The notes beneath the pieces were generated by a model. That model was not told the DNA's origin, made no database searches, and saw only the letters and a list, made by a program, of their open reading frames with translations. From assembly GCF_000518865.1 (NCBI RefSeq), contig NZ_JAEK01000013.1, positions 1 through 64,000 of the forward strand: a DNA stretch of 64,000 bases, written 5' to 3'. A program made the translations under genes and the position numbers. Below are positions 7,132 to 16,104 of this stretch, piece by piece. This DNA is from Bacillus sp. J37. Its GTDB lineage: Bacteria > Bacillota > Bacilli > Bacillales > Bacillaceae. Each line of letters starts with the position of its first letter. Position 1 is the stretch's first letter.

Positions 7132-8622
7132 TTAAGAATCATTTGGCTTTTTGGAAGAGGAAAGTGAATCTTGATCTTTCTCCATAGATGAATAGGATGT
7201 TCGGATAAAACTATCCTCTAGTCCTTCTAATTCCAAAAGTGCAAAGGGTGCAAAATAAGGTTTCCCAAATGATCTTAAACTACTAAGATGTAGTAAAAAA
7301 GTGAGTGTCATCAATAACACACCCAATAGACCAATAAATGCAGAACTGAATAAGAATAGAAAACGTAAAATGCGTGCTAAATTCATCGTGCTGGTATTCG
7401 GGAAAGTGAAACTACTAATTGCTGACGTAGCGACAATTATCACCACTGCGGCAGATACAAACCCAGCATCTACTGCAGCTTGTCCCAAAATAAGTGCACC
7501 CACAATCGAAACAGCAGGACCGATTGCCCTAGGCATTCGTATACCTGCTTCTCGTAGAATTTCAAATGCTATTTCCATCAAAAGGATCTCAAACACTGCA
7601 GGAAAGGGGATTTTTTCCCGTTGAGCCATTAAAGAAACTAGTAAGGTAGTTGGTATTAACCCTTGATGATGTGTGGTTAAAGCTAGATATAAAGATGAAG
7701 CATATAAATTAATAATAAATGTTATGACTCTTAGTGTTCTCACAAGAGAACTATAATAAAAGTTGTTGTAATAATCTTCAGGTGTATGAAAGAACGAAAT
7801 AAAATTTACTGGACAAATTAAAACAAAAGGGGTTCCATTAATAAAAATGGCTATCCTTCCTTCTGATAAGTTTCCTGCGACAACATCTGGCCGTTCGGTA
7901 TTTAGTAACTGAGGCAAGATTGTTTTCTTGTTGTCCTGAATGAGTTCCTCTATATAATTTGATTCAAGCACCCGATCAATTTTTATTTTTTTGATGCGAG
8001 AGTAAACTTCATTCACTATTGCTTTGTCTGCAATTCCTTCTATATACATGATCATCACATCTGTCTTAGTAACAGATCCTACTTTCGTGCTTAATACTCT
8101 TAAATTCTTATTTTGAATTCTAAAACGAACAAGTGATATATTTTGACTAATATTTTCATTGAAACTATCTTTTGGCCCTCTAATCACTGTTTGGCTTGTC
8201 GGTTCACTAATAGATCGAGATTCTACTCTTTGTGTGCTAGCTACGATGGCTTTCTTTTCATTATTAAGTAAAATAATCGTATCCCCGGATAGAATGGAAG
8301 ATATAAGTTTATCCCAAGAATAGATCGTGGATGTTTTTGTAAGGATAATATTATTCATAATTTCATCTGGTTCTATAGCTGGTTGACGGTTACAGATTTT
8401 AATGATTGGTTCCAATATATGATCATTAATTTTTTGATCGTCCACAATACCATCTAGATGAATGATCGCTAAATTAGTTTGATTATTATATTGATTTACG
8501 ATTCTTATGGAAAGATCACTACTGATTCCAAATTCATCTTTTAAGTGATCAAGATTTACTTGAAGATCTTCATCAATGTTTTTGAATGTATCAGATCCTA
8601 AATTGCTATTATGTTCCTTCAA
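7132..8622 (-). CDS. gerKA: Spore germinant receptor A subunit (GerAA/GerKA-type)
   Basis: The protein has 496 residues, the usual size for the GerA family (PF03323). A hydrophilic N-terminal domain of about 250 residues is followed by membrane segments with the family hallmarks: ALTTHHQGLIPTTLLVSL, EILREAGIRMPRAIGPAVSI-type and SSFTFPNTSTMNLARILRF. Translation starts at TTG 8622 with GAGGTGA upstream. As first gene of the operon it would be transcribed in the forespore under sigma-G; I could not identify a convincing sigma-G promoter in the upstream 297 bp. Confidence 0.9.
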   Translation of the reverse strand: MKEHNSNLGSDTFKNIDEDLQVNLDHLKDEFGISSDLSIRIVNQYNNQTNLAIIHLDGIVDDQKINDHILEPIIKICNRQPAIEPDEIMNNIILTKTSTIYSWDKLISSILSGDTIILLNNEKKAIVASTQRVESRSISEPTSQTVIRGPKDSFNENISQNISLVRFRIQNKNLRVLSTKVGSVTKTDVMIMYIEGIADKAIVNEVYSRIKKIKIDRVLESNYIEELIQDNKKTILPQLLNTERPDVVAGNLSEGRIAIFINGTPFVLICPVNFISFFHTPEDYYNNFYYSSLVRTLRVITFIINLYASSLYLALTTHHQGLIPTTLLVSLMAQREKIPFPAVFEILLMEIAFEILREAGIRMPRAIGPAVSIVGALILGQAAVDAGFVSAAVVIIVATSAISSFTFPNTSTMNLARILRFLFLFSSAFIGLLGVLLMTLTFLLHLSSLRSFGKPYFAPFALLELEGLEDSFIRTSYSSMEKDQDSLSSSKKPNDS

Positions 8623-8919
8623 GGGTATTCACCTCATTAGCTGTTTAACACCATTAAAAAAAGGTATTGGGAAATAGGTGTATTTGAACAACATCTGTAG
8701 AAACATCATTGGCAAGAATTTAATATTTTATGCAAGTGGTTTAATTTGAGGATCATGAGTTATATCTTTGTGCGACATGATTTAGGATTCATTTTGAATG
8801 GTAATTTTAACATATCCCCAGGTTCTTAATTTTTCAAAACATAATAATCCCTGAATGATTACTCATAAGCTACATATGCATTAATTAACAACTAGATGTA
8901 AAAAAAAGAGGTGGTTTTT
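8623..8919. other. Divergent intergenic region between the ger operon and the Mo-enzyme gene
   Basis: About 300 bp without a credible gene. It must hold the promoters of both flanking transcription units. AAAGAGGTGG at 8905-8913 is the ribosome site of the rightward gene. I see no clear palindrome, repeat or structured RNA. Confidence 0.5.
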
Positions 8920-9987
8920 ATGAGTAATTCCTATCAATCTAAGCTAAGATCCTACCTGATTACAAAGAGTTTAGTTCCTGAAAACCAGGAAACACCTATA
9001 CATTTTATTCATGGCGATATTGTTAGTAATAGACTGTTTTATAGAAGAAGTCATTTTCCTTATCCACGATTTGCGTCTTCCTTTTATTCTCTGCCAATTG
9101 AGGGGCTGGTACATCATCCAAACGTTTTTTCTTTACAGCAAATTTACTCATTACCATCTAAAACGATAAAAGTAGTTTTAGAATGTTCTGGTAATAAACG
9201 TGAGTTATTTAACCCAAAAGTATATGGAGAGCAATGGGGAAAAGGTGCGATTAGCCAAGGGATTTGGAAAGGCGTGCCATTAAGATCCTTATTGGCGTAT
9301 ACAGGATTACTTGAAACTGCCAAAGAAATTGTTTTTGAGGGGCATGATTATGGAGAAAGAACGGATTCTAACCAGTCGCATAGTTTTTCAAGAAGCCTAC
9401 CTATAGAAAAAGCCCTTGATCCAGATACCATTATCGCGTATGAATATAATAATCAACCGATTCCTTTCAAGCATGGTTTTCCGCTTAGGTTAATAGTTCC
9501 TGGATGGTATGCAATGGCATCTGTTAAATGGGTTAAAAGGATAATAGTGATTGATAAGGAATTTAAAGGACCATTTCAAACAGTTGATTACGTTTACTAT
9601 CCGAACAAAAAGAACGATAGTGGAAAATTCCCTGTTACGACGATCAATGTGAACTCAACGATAAAATATCCTTTAAATAGGAAAATATTGCATTCAGGAA
9701 CATATGAAATTGATGGAATTGCATGGACAGGTAACGGCCATATCACAAAGGTGGAAATTAGTTTTGATGGTGGTCAGACTTGGGATCCATGTCAACGAAC
9801 TTCTTCATCCGTGAAAAATGCTTGGGTTTGTTGGAAGTATAAATGGGAGGCACATAAAAAAGGCGAATATACCATACTATCCAAAGCGACTGATTCTAAA
9901 GGCAATGTTCAACCATTAAAGCCAATGTGGAACAGAAAAGGGTATGGTTACAACGCCATAGATAGGATAAAAGTTAACATTGAATAA
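8920..9987 (+). CDS. Molybdopterin-dependent sulfite-oxidase-family oxidoreductase
   Basis: The 355-residue protein has an oxidoreductase molybdopterin-binding domain (PF00174, about residues 30-210) followed by a Mo-co dimerisation domain (PF03404, about 225-350). The molybdenum-ligand cysteine is in VVLECSGNKRELF (near residue 91). HGFPLRLIVPGWYAMASVKWVK is the usual end of the catalytic domain. There is no Tat signal and no haem-binding cytochrome b5 domain, so it is predicted to be cytoplasmic, and the electron acceptor is unknown. ATG 8920 lies 6 bp after AAAGAGGTGG. No molybdopterin-synthesis genes are nearby; cofactor must come from elsewhere in the genome. Confidence 0.85.
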   Translation: MSNSYQSKLRSYLITKSLVPENQETPIHFIHGDIVSNRLFYRRSHFPYPRFASSFYSLPIEGLVHHPNVFSLQQIYSLPSKTIKVVLECSGNKRELFNPKVYGEQWGKGAISQGIWKGVPLRSLLAYTGLLETAKEIVFEGHDYGERTDSNQSHSFSRSLPIEKALDPDTIIAYEYNNQPIPFKHGFPLRLIVPGWYAMASVKWVKRIIVIDKEFKGPFQTVDYVYYPNKKNDSGKFPVTTINVNSTIKYPLNRKILHSGTYEIDGIAWTGNGHITKVEISFDGGQTWDPCQRTSSSVKNAWVCWKYKWEAHKKGEYTILSKATDSKGNVQPLKPMWNRKGYGYNAIDRIKVNIE

Positions 9988-10158
9988 CACACATGTTTCA
10001 TTTATTAATATGGAGTCATACCTTATTGAAAGAGATTACAAACAAAAAAGAGTGTGTATGGTTAAACCTAAACGAACTCGGCAGGTTATTTGAAGCAGGG
10101 TTATTTTAAGTAATTGATGAATTTTGTAGGGGAAAAATAGAAGTTAAAAAGGAATGAA

Positions 10159-10692
10159 GTGCTATATATGAGAAAAACCGAAATTGTCCCTTGGTCAAAA
10201 AAATGGGAAGAATCTTACAGGGAAGAAGAGAAATTACTTAAAGAAATCTTCATAAATGAATTGGTAGATATTTTTCATATTGGAAGTACCTCTGTACCAG
10301 CAATTGGTTATGCTAAACCAATAATTGATATTTTAATGATTGTTAAAAATATTGATAAGGTTGATGCATACAATAATAAAATGCAAACTTTTGGATATGA
10401 ACCTAGAGGTGAAAACGGTATTTCGGGAAGAAGATACTTTCCTAAAGGTAAAGATAAACGAACACACCATGTACATATTTACCAAATTGGTAACAAGAAT
10501 ATTGAAATTCATTTAAGTTTTAAAAACTATTTATCGAACTACCCCGAAGAAGCAATTAAATATGGAAAGTTAAAAATTGAATTAGCTAATAAGTTCAAGG
10601 ATCATACTCATCAATATCAAAAAGGAAAAGAAGCATTTGTTCATGAGCTTGTTGAAAAGTCTCTCCGATGGAGGAACGAGAAAAACAAGTAA
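10159..10692 (+). CDS. GrpB/UPF0157-family protein
   Basis: The protein has 177 residues and belongs to the GrpB family (PF04229), a branch of the nucleotidyltransferase fold found widely in bacilli, usually of unknown role. Diagnostic pieces are EIVPWSKKWEESYREEEKLL, FHIGSTSVPAIGYAKPIIDI (GS and D-x-D-like motif of the NTase fold) and RTHHVHIY. GTG 10159 is 5 bp after AAAAGGA, while ATG 10168 (three codons later) has poorer spacing; either could be used. It is a single-gene unit followed by a hairpin at 10786-10810. Confidence 0.8.
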   Translation: MLYMRKTEIVPWSKKWEESYREEEKLLKEIFINELVDIFHIGSTSVPAIGYAKPIIDILMIVKNIDKVDAYNNKMQTFGYEPRGENGISGRRYFPKGKDKRTHHVHIYQIGNKNIEIHLSFKNYLSNYPEEAIKYGKLKIELANKFKDHTHQYQKGKEAFVHELVEKSLRWRNEKNK

Positions 10693-10785
10693 TGATTTTG
10701 GTGGGATAGATAGACTGGTTTCAACATTTTAATAACTGTATGTGTTAATGTTTAAACAAAGGGTTGCTATATTTCAGAGTGTTCA

Positions 10786-10810
10786 GGCTGTCGGTAAAGT
10801 TCCGACAGCC
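10786..10810 (+). terminator. Hairpin after the GrpB-like gene
   Basis: GGCTGTCGG and CCGACAGCC form a perfect 9-bp GC-rich stem with a 7-nt loop, followed by ATTCTTGT, a weak T tract. It is probably a terminator, though 94 bp past the stop codon. Confidence 0.6.
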
Positions 10811-10859
10811 ATTCTTGTGTCTAATTTAAATACGCATATTTTATTCGAAAAATTATTTT

Positions 10860-10883
10860 CTATGAAATGAAATTATTTCATAG
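10860..10883. repeat. Inverted repeat just upstream of the sigma-factor promoter
   Basis: CTATGAAAT and ATTTCATAG are 9-bp arms separated by 6 bp. TATAAT at 10894-10899 follows, so the palindrome would cover the -35 region of the sigma/anti-sigma operon. It could be an operator; no T run supports a terminator. Confidence 0.5.
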
Positions 10884-10951
10884 ATGAACTCGTTATAATA
10901 GATGAGATTAAAAAGCGTAAAATGCACATGGAGTATAGTCAGGAGGACAAA

Positions 10952-11515
10952 ATGGAAGAGGAAATCCAATGGATTCAAGCAGTGTTATCCGGCAATAAAG
11001 ATGCCTACGCACACATTATTAATAAATATAAAAATCAGTTATATGCCACGATTTTACGAATGACAAAAAATCCACAGGATGCACAAGACTTAGTACAAGA
11101 AGCATTTATCAAAGTATATCACCAGTTGGGTAAATATGATGGAAAAGGATCGTTTTCCAGTTGGATTTATCGGGTGTCGATCAACCATTGTATGGATGAG
11201 TTCCGAAAAAAACGCTATAAAATGATGCAAGTAGAAATAGACGAAGAAAAAGTCGTGAATCCTAATAACCCGGAAGTCATTTTCTTAAAAAATGAGAAAA
11301 ATAGACAGCTAGAACGATTAATTTCATCCCTGACAGAAGATGAGCGTATCATTCTTCTCTTACGTTATGTAAATGAATTAAGCTATATCGAAATAAGTGA
11401 GCTTGTTGAGCTCCCACTTTCGACCGTTCGTAATAAACTTCATCGGGCTAAGAAAAAAATGAGAGATACCGTAAAATGTGGAGGAGGCTATTTTCATGAA
11501 CTGTCCAACGGGTGA
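10952..11515 (+). CDS. ECF-type RNA polymerase sigma factor (SigW-like)
   Basis: The protein has 187 residues. Region 2 is clear (LYATILRMTKNPQDAQDLVQ, then KYDGKGSFSSWIYRVSINHCMDE), and region 4 ends with the HTH (YIEISELVELPLSTVRNKLHRAKKKMR). This is the ECF layout lacking regions 1 and 3. ATG 10952 follows AGGAGG at 10941-10946. The gene overlaps the anti-sigma gene by 20 bp, so synthesis of the pair is coupled. The regulon and signal cannot be deduced; such pairs in bacilli respond to envelope stress. Confidence 0.9.
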   Translation: MEEEIQWIQAVLSGNKDAYAHIINKYKNQLYATILRMTKNPQDAQDLVQEAFIKVYHQLGKYDGKGSFSSWIYRVSINHCMDEFRKKRYKMMQVEIDEEKVVNPNNPEVIFLKNEKNRQLERLISSLTEDERIILLLRYVNELSYIEISELVELPLSTVRNKLHRAKKKMRDTVKCGGGYFHELSNG

Positions 11516-13121
11516 TAAACTTTCACAGTATGTTGATAATCTACTAATAGAACAAGAACATGTTGATATACACACTCATTTAAATAGCTGTGAAGGCTGT
11601 ACGCATGTAGTCAATGATTTCAAGGAGGAACAACGATTCTTAAAAAAGACTTTACAAACTCCAACATTAACTGATGATTTTGCTTCTTTAGTCCTCGACG
11701 AATTGGAACCTTATGGTCAGACTGCTGCCCGTAAAAAGAGGAGTCCCTGGAAGCGTATGACGCTTGTTGCAGCTGGAGCTGTATTAGTGATTGGTTTAGG
11801 GACAACACTACATCCTAGCTTTGCACAGTGGATAGGTGGCCTTTTCTCAACAGAACAAGTGGATGAAGGGTTAAGAATGGCATCTGAGGCAGGTTTAGTA
11901 AAACGAATCAATCAAGAAGTAACAGATAAAGGGATTACTTTAAAAGTGGAAGATGTTTTTGCCGATTCTTCCCGGGTGGCGTTATCCTATCAAATTATAA
12001 ATGAAAAAGGACAATCACAAGATTCTTATATTGAATTAACTGATTCGAAGAACAACATCATGGCAAGTGATCAAAATGGAAAAAAACTTGATGGATTAAG
12101 CATGGGTTGGTCAGAAGGAAGTGACTACGGGCTAATCGAATTTTCATTACGTGAACAAGAAGTATTAGAAAAAGTTACTGTAAATTTTGATTTAATCGAG
12201 CTAAATGGAAAAGAGGGTAACTGGGAGTTAGAGATTCCTGTTGATTTAAAAGAGAGTCTTAAAAACACAACTACTCACTCTTTAAATGATGCAAAAGCAA
12301 GCATGCATGGTGTAACCATTAACATGAAGGAAGTTCGATTTGCACCTTCCTCGAATGAATTATTGTATGAAACGTCATTTGCGACAGAAGAGCAAGCTAG
12401 AATAGAAGAAAAGATAAAGCAGCTTGAAGAAAAATTTGGTGAGGATAGTGTAGACTCCTTTACTAACTTTGGATCGGCTATTCAATATCATATTGAGAAT
12501 GACAAAAATCAAGCTATATATCACCATAATACCTTCTTTGAAGATAAAGGACACCCGAGTGATTTAGGAATGCTACAAGGTTCTGGCCAACCGATGGGGA
12601 AAATCGGTCATAATGCGTGGAATGAGTCATTTATCCCGCAAAAAGAGGATACCAAATTGACCTTTGTGTTAGATGGGGTGATAAAAACAGTGCCTTCGGA
12701 TTTTTCCATTAAAATTAAACCAAACGAGTTGAGGGAAAAACCTGTCTCATTTGAATATGAGGGTAATTATATAACGATTAAAAAGGCGAAAAAACAAAGT
12801 ATGTATTCGCTACGTAAATCGCTCATCCCAATTAAAAAGGAAACGCTGTTTAAAATTGAAATGGAAGGCGGCAAAGAAGCTCCGTCTTCAGATCTTGGAG
12901 CTTGGGTTATAGTGGATGACAAAGGAAAAAAATATTTCACTTATCCTAGCGGCTCCATTCTCGATGAAAAAGATGAGAACGGGCGTTATAAAACAACTAT
13001 TGATCTCGTTTCATATGATTTAGATGAAATTCCTGAAGAACTAACATTGCATTTACTTTCTGTGACTAGGTATTATGAGGTCAAAGATAAGTGGAAGGTT
13101 CCGTTATATTCATCAAATTGA
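11496..13121 (+). CDS. Membrane-anchored anti-sigma factor with DUF4179-type ectodomain
   Basis: The protein has 541 residues. The N-terminal cytoplasmic part has an H-x3-C-x2-C zinc-binding anti-sigma motif (HTHLNSCEGC, about residues 26-35). A single transmembrane helix follows (MTLVAAGAVLVIGLGTTL, about 88-105) and then a roughly 430-residue extracellular region typical of DUF4179/DUF5643 proteins. The protein should hold the ECF sigma factor at the membrane until the ectodomain senses stress. ATG 11496 follows GGAGGAGG at 11480-11487 inside the sigma gene. GTG 11478 is a less likely start. Confidence 0.88.
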   Translation: MNCPTGDKLSQYVDNLLIEQEHVDIHTHLNSCEGCTHVVNDFKEEQRFLKKTLQTPTLTDDFASLVLDELEPYGQTAARKKRSPWKRMTLVAAGAVLVIGLGTTLHPSFAQWIGGLFSTEQVDEGLRMASEAGLVKRINQEVTDKGITLKVEDVFADSSRVALSYQIINEKGQSQDSYIELTDSKNNIMASDQNGKKLDGLSMGWSEGSDYGLIEFSLREQEVLEKVTVNFDLIELNGKEGNWELEIPVDLKESLKNTTTHSLNDAKASMHGVTINMKEVRFAPSSNELLYETSFATEEQARIEEKIKQLEEKFGEDSVDSFTNFGSAIQYHIENDKNQAIYHHNTFFEDKGHPSDLGMLQGSGQPMGKIGHNAWNESFIPQKEDTKLTFVLDGVIKTVPSDFSIKIKPNELREKPVSFEYEGNYITIKKAKKQSMYSLRKSLIPIKKETLFKIEMEGGKEAPSSDLGAWVIVDDKGKKYFTYPSGSILDEKDENGRYKTTIDLVSYDLDEIPEELTLHLLSVTRYYEVKDKWKVPLYSSN

Positions 13122-13144
13122 GACTAAAATGTGATGAGCAAAAT

Positions 13145-13177
13145 TTCACCCTTAAGACTTAAGTTCTTGAGGGTGAA
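13145..13177 (+). terminator. Terminator after the sigma/anti-sigma operon
   Basis: TTCACCCTTAAGA pairs with TCTTGAGGGTGAA (13 bp with one G-T pair, 7-nt loop). The following bases are only moderately T-rich. Confidence 0.6.
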
Positions 13178-13446
13178 GTTATATACTCCTTATGTATATG
13201 ACGCTAATACTTTAATGGGAATAATTCCACGATGAGTGTTCTTAATGCTGATATGAACGGAACTGTTTTTTAAAAAAATTATTAAAGGTTACTGCATACT
13301 TATTCCAGAATGCCAGGTTGATAAGCCACACTACTATAGGAAATTTGGATATATATGTTAAAATATAGAGTGAAATTGTAATTGAAATACTTTTATAAAA
13401 AAGTGTTTATACTAAACTATTATAGGCAAATCAGGAGGAGAAATTT
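13178..13446. other. Gap with a possible tiny gene remnant
   Basis: No intact gene is visible. From about 13281 to 13361 one plus-strand frame reads ...KGYCILIPECQV then PHYYRKFGYIC before TAA. The HYYRKFGY string resembles the end of GNAT acetyltransferases (Y-x-K-x-GF), so this could be a decayed acetyltransferase 3' end, but it is too short to be sure. The ribosome site AGGAGGAG of the next gene is at 13433-13440. Confidence 0.3.
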
Positions 13447-13458
13447 ATCGAAAATTCA

Positions 13459-14037
13459 TTGATAATGAGAATAGAAGCATCCTGTGCATTAAATTTTCTA
13501 ATATATATCCAAAATATCTTTATCAATCAAAATAATAAAAAAGAAGAGTATAGATTTCCTTATGTTTCTTCAAAAGTGGCTTTCGATAAAGAATTTATAT
13601 TAAAGTTTGAAGAATTGTGGAATGAAGTATCTGAAAGAATATGTGAAGATCATATAAATAGTGTGAAAATTTTCTATGAAGAAGAAGATTTATTTTACAA
13701 TAGATTGTTTGTAAATAGTTCCTGTAGTTTAAAGGATTATAAGGGAATGTATAAGGCATTCAAAGTATGGTGGAGCAGTTTCGCAGGGCAGTTTTCGATA
13801 GAAAGATCGATTGAAGAAAAAAGTCATGGATTATATGAAGAACTGGTGAATTCACTTTCCCAAAAAGGAATGAATCCAAAAAAAGAATTAAGTATTTGTT
13901 TAGTTTATGATGAATGTTTATTAGTAGATATAGAGGTAACTTCTTATTTTGCTGTTATTCCTATAAAAAATTTTTATGTTAATGATAAAGATGTGGTTTA
14001 CAATTTGGTGGCGCATATTGTTGAAGATAAAAATTAA
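13459..14037 (+). CDS. Hypothetical protein of unknown family
   Basis: I do not recognise this 192-residue protein. It is acidic and soluble, with aromatic-rich motifs (VWWSSFAGQFSIERSIEEKS, YEELVNSLSQKGMNP) and an N-terminal hydrophobic stretch (ASCALNFLIYIQNIF). The start is unclear: AGGAGGAG at 13433-13440 is perfectly spaced for the ATC codon at 13447, and the first conventional start in frame is TTG 13459, 18 bp after the ribosome site, followed by ATG 13465. Either translation begins at a rare codon or the original start has mutated. It is monocistronic and its neighbours give no functional hint. Confidence 0.55.
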   Translation: MIMRIEASCALNFLIYIQNIFINQNNKKEEYRFPYVSSKVAFDKEFILKFEELWNEVSERICEDHINSVKIFYEEEDLFYNRLFVNSSCSLKDYKGMYKAFKVWWSSFAGQFSIERSIEEKSHGLYEELVNSLSQKGMNPKKELSICLVYDECLLVDIEVTSYFAVIPIKNFYVNDKDVVYNLVAHIVEDKN

Positions 14038-14141
14038 AATTGCTTTGATATTGTAAACAATTTTACTTTAAGTAACGAATAAAATGGCTTATTTCTCAAT
14101 ACACCGAATTTATAGAATAAATTGACTGAGGGTGAAGGTTT

Positions 14142-15002
14142 TTGAGATACACTGATCGTTCTTTAAGAATTCTAAAATATGCAGAAATGGAAGCTGAAAG
14201 GACAACCAAGATTGTTTATCCGATTCATTTATTATTAGGGGTATTGCTCGAGAGGACAAGTGTGTGTGCTGAATTATCTATTAATTATCCAAATCTTAGT
14301 GAGATAATAAATAAAAAAGTAACAGACATACAATTTGATAAGGAAGATAAAGGATTAAATTATGAACCTTTTACACTAAATATTTCTCAAACCACGAAAA
14401 GAGTATTAGCGCAGGCAGAAAATCAAATGAAACGGTTCAACCAAGTCTATTTAAATGAAGGACATATAGTGGTGGCCATATTTAAAGTTAATGACAGATT
14501 AACGAGAGCAATAATTGATGGTTTGGATGTCCCTCTTATTCTTGAAATTGTGTCTCTGCCGAGAGATATGATCGTTTCTTTAAAAGATTATTCGTTTCCT
14601 ACCCTTCCAAAAAGTAGAATAACATATAGAAAGGCAAAGCAAAAGGATGCTCCATCCTTGAAAACCTTTGTAGAAAAGGAATTTGGAAATGGATGGATAG
14701 ATTCACTTGAAATCGGATTATTACAGGAAAATATTCCAATTTTTATAGCTCTTGATGGGCAAGGGATTATTGGATTCGCTTGCTTTGATGTAGTTAGAAG
14801 AAAAAAAGGATTATTCGGTCCAATGGGTATATCTTTTTCAAATAGAATACAAGGAATAGGATATACTCTACTTCATTATTGTTTAGGTGAGATGAAGGAA
14901 ATAGGATATGGGTATGCTGTAATTGGTGAAGCTGGTCCTCTTGAGTTTTACGAAAAAGCCTGTAATGCTGTTGTTATCCCCAAAAAGTTCACTGATCATT
15001 GA
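14142..15002 (+). CDS. Clp N-domain / GNAT acetyltransferase fusion protein
   Basis: The protein has 286 residues and two domains. Residues about 1-145 resemble the double Clp repeat (PF02861) of ClpA/ClpC N domains: RSLRILKYAEMEAER, YPIHLLLGVLLE, then TKRVLAQAENQMKRF with LNEGHIVVAIF. Residues about 160-285 are a GNAT domain: ITYRKAKQKDAPSL, FIALDGQGIIGFACFDV, GPMGISFSNRIQGIGYTLL (acetyl-CoA loop region) and a terminal GPLEFYEKACNAV. No AAA+ module is present. A Clp N domain normally binds substrates or adaptors, so it may bring the acetyltransferase to a target. Translation starts at TTG 14142 after GAGGGTGAAGG. Confidence 0.75.
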   Translation: MRYTDRSLRILKYAEMEAERTTKIVYPIHLLLGVLLERTSVCAELSINYPNLSEIINKKVTDIQFDKEDKGLNYEPFTLNISQTTKRVLAQAENQMKRFNQVYLNEGHIVVAIFKVNDRLTRAIIDGLDVPLILEIVSLPRDMIVSLKDYSFPTLPKSRITYRKAKQKDAPSLKTFVEKEFGNGWIDSLEIGLLQENIPIFIALDGQGIIGFACFDVVRRKKGLFGPMGISFSNRIQGIGYTLLHYCLGEMKEIGYGYAVIGEAGPLEFYEKACNAVVIPKKFTDH

Positions 15003-15005
15003 TAG

Positions 15006-15034
15006 AGCGCGTTAATAAAGGAACGAGCTTTTTT
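15006..15034 (+). terminator. Terminator after the Clp-N/GNAT gene
   Basis: AGCGCGTT and AACGAGCT form an 8-bp stem with one mismatch, followed by a run of T residues. Confidence 0.6.
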
Positions 15035-15262
15035 GTGGAAGGATATCAAGTAATAAGAACTGTTACATCAGAATAATGGGGTAAATATCTATAGTTAGTA
15101 TTTGGGCTTAGAGTGAATACCATAATTTACAATTCAGAAATAAAGCGCTTATCTTGAATAAGAATTATTTGATTGCAACGGCAGCTTTATTTTTATATAG
15201 GTCTCAGCAAAAGAGACCATTGTTCAATACCGTAAGACAAATTTGAGATTTGTCGGGGGAAA

Positions 15263-15424
15263 ATGATGAAGAATGTATGGTTAGCAATTTTAGGTGCAAT
15301 AGTTACTTGGTTTGTATTAAGTATTTTCACACAAGATTTAGAGCTTAACTATCTGGGGCCGCTTATCATAGGTATTGTGATTGGTTATGGTATTGGAAAA
15401 AGAGAAAATGCACCCAAACATTGA
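15263..15424 (+). CDS. 53-residue two-helix membrane protein
   Basis: A short frame from ATG 15263 (a second ATG follows at 15266) to TGA 15424 follows GGGGGAAA at 15255-15262. The product has two hydrophobic helices, VWLAILGAIVTWFVLSIF and YLGPLIIGIVIGYGIG, joined by a short acidic turn and ending in a basic tail (KRENAPKH). This glycine-zipper-like layout is that of small Bacillus membrane proteins of unknown role. Support comes from the ribosome site, membrane pattern and codon use; no homologue is recognised. Confidence 0.55.
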   Translation: MMKNVWLAILGAIVTWFVLSIFTQDLELNYLGPLIIGIVIGYGIGKRENAPKH

Positions 15425-15623
15425 ATTTTTCAGCTATTAACCGTGTAATTCAACAAGTGAACACTGTTCTTGAATTAAGGTGGCCAGTTTTGTGAAGATC
15501 ACTTAGAAAGGGAAAGAAAAGTGTCAAGGCTTTCACTAAACCTAACAAGCAATGTAGTGAAAAGGGGAATAGAACTTCTATATATAAATTTAGCAGATTG
15601 CTTGTAAATAAGGAGACGTATAA

Positions 15624-16040
15624 ATGAATCATAAAGTAATTATAAATATACCAATAGATACGAATGAAGTACCTGATTTAAGAGAACTTGTTGGTTGGAG
15701 TAGACGAGAAGAAGATTACCCGACATTGTTTGAACGTTGTAATTTCTGGGCAGGGGTTAGAGATGAAAATGATATACTGATTGGCTTTGGTTATGTGTGT
15801 GGAATGGGCTTAGAACATGGTTATATGGAAGATATTATCATTCATCCTATGTATCAGGGGCAAGGAATTGGCTCTGAATTAGTTAAAGAATTATTACGTG
15901 AGTCCGAACGGATTGGATTAGGAATTATAACGGTATCATTCGAGCAAAACAAGACTAACTTTTATAAAGCATGCGGCTTTACACCTGGTTCAGGAGGGGT
16001 TTGGCGATCAAGTACGTGTTTAAAACTCCACACTCAATGA
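15624..16040 (+). CDS. GNAT-family N-acetyltransferase
   Basis: This 138-residue single-domain GNAT protein (PF00583 family) has the N-terminal LRELVGWSRREEDYP segment, GFGYVCGMGLEHGYMEDIII for strands 3-4 and the acetyl-CoA pyrophosphate loop in HPMYQGQGIGSELVKELL (Q-x-x-G-I-G, about residues 72-89). It ends with FYKACGFTPGSGGVWR. The opening VPDLRELVGWSRR is typical of a common bacillar GNAT subfamily with unknown substrate. AAGGAGAC precedes ATG 15624. Confidence 0.85.
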   Translation: MNHKVIINIPIDTNEVPDLRELVGWSRREEDYPTLFERCNFWAGVRDENDILIGFGYVCGMGLEHGYMEDIIIHPMYQGQGIGSELVKELLRESERIGLGIITVSFEQNKTNFYKACGFTPGSGGVWRSSTCLKLHTQ

Positions 16041-16104
16041 ACAGGTGTTGTATTCAATTGCAACTACTACAATCAAACGCCATTATGATATAGGTGGTAC
16101 GTGC

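Noticed and set aside
10025-10108. 28-codon frame (LKEITNKKECVWLNLNELG) after the molybdenum enzyme gene
   Set aside because: TTG start without a clear ribosome site and no recognisable family.
13281-13361. Possible GNAT acetyltransferase remnant
   Set aside because: Only HYYRKFGY resembles the family; too short to separate from chance, so it is mentioned only in the gap description.
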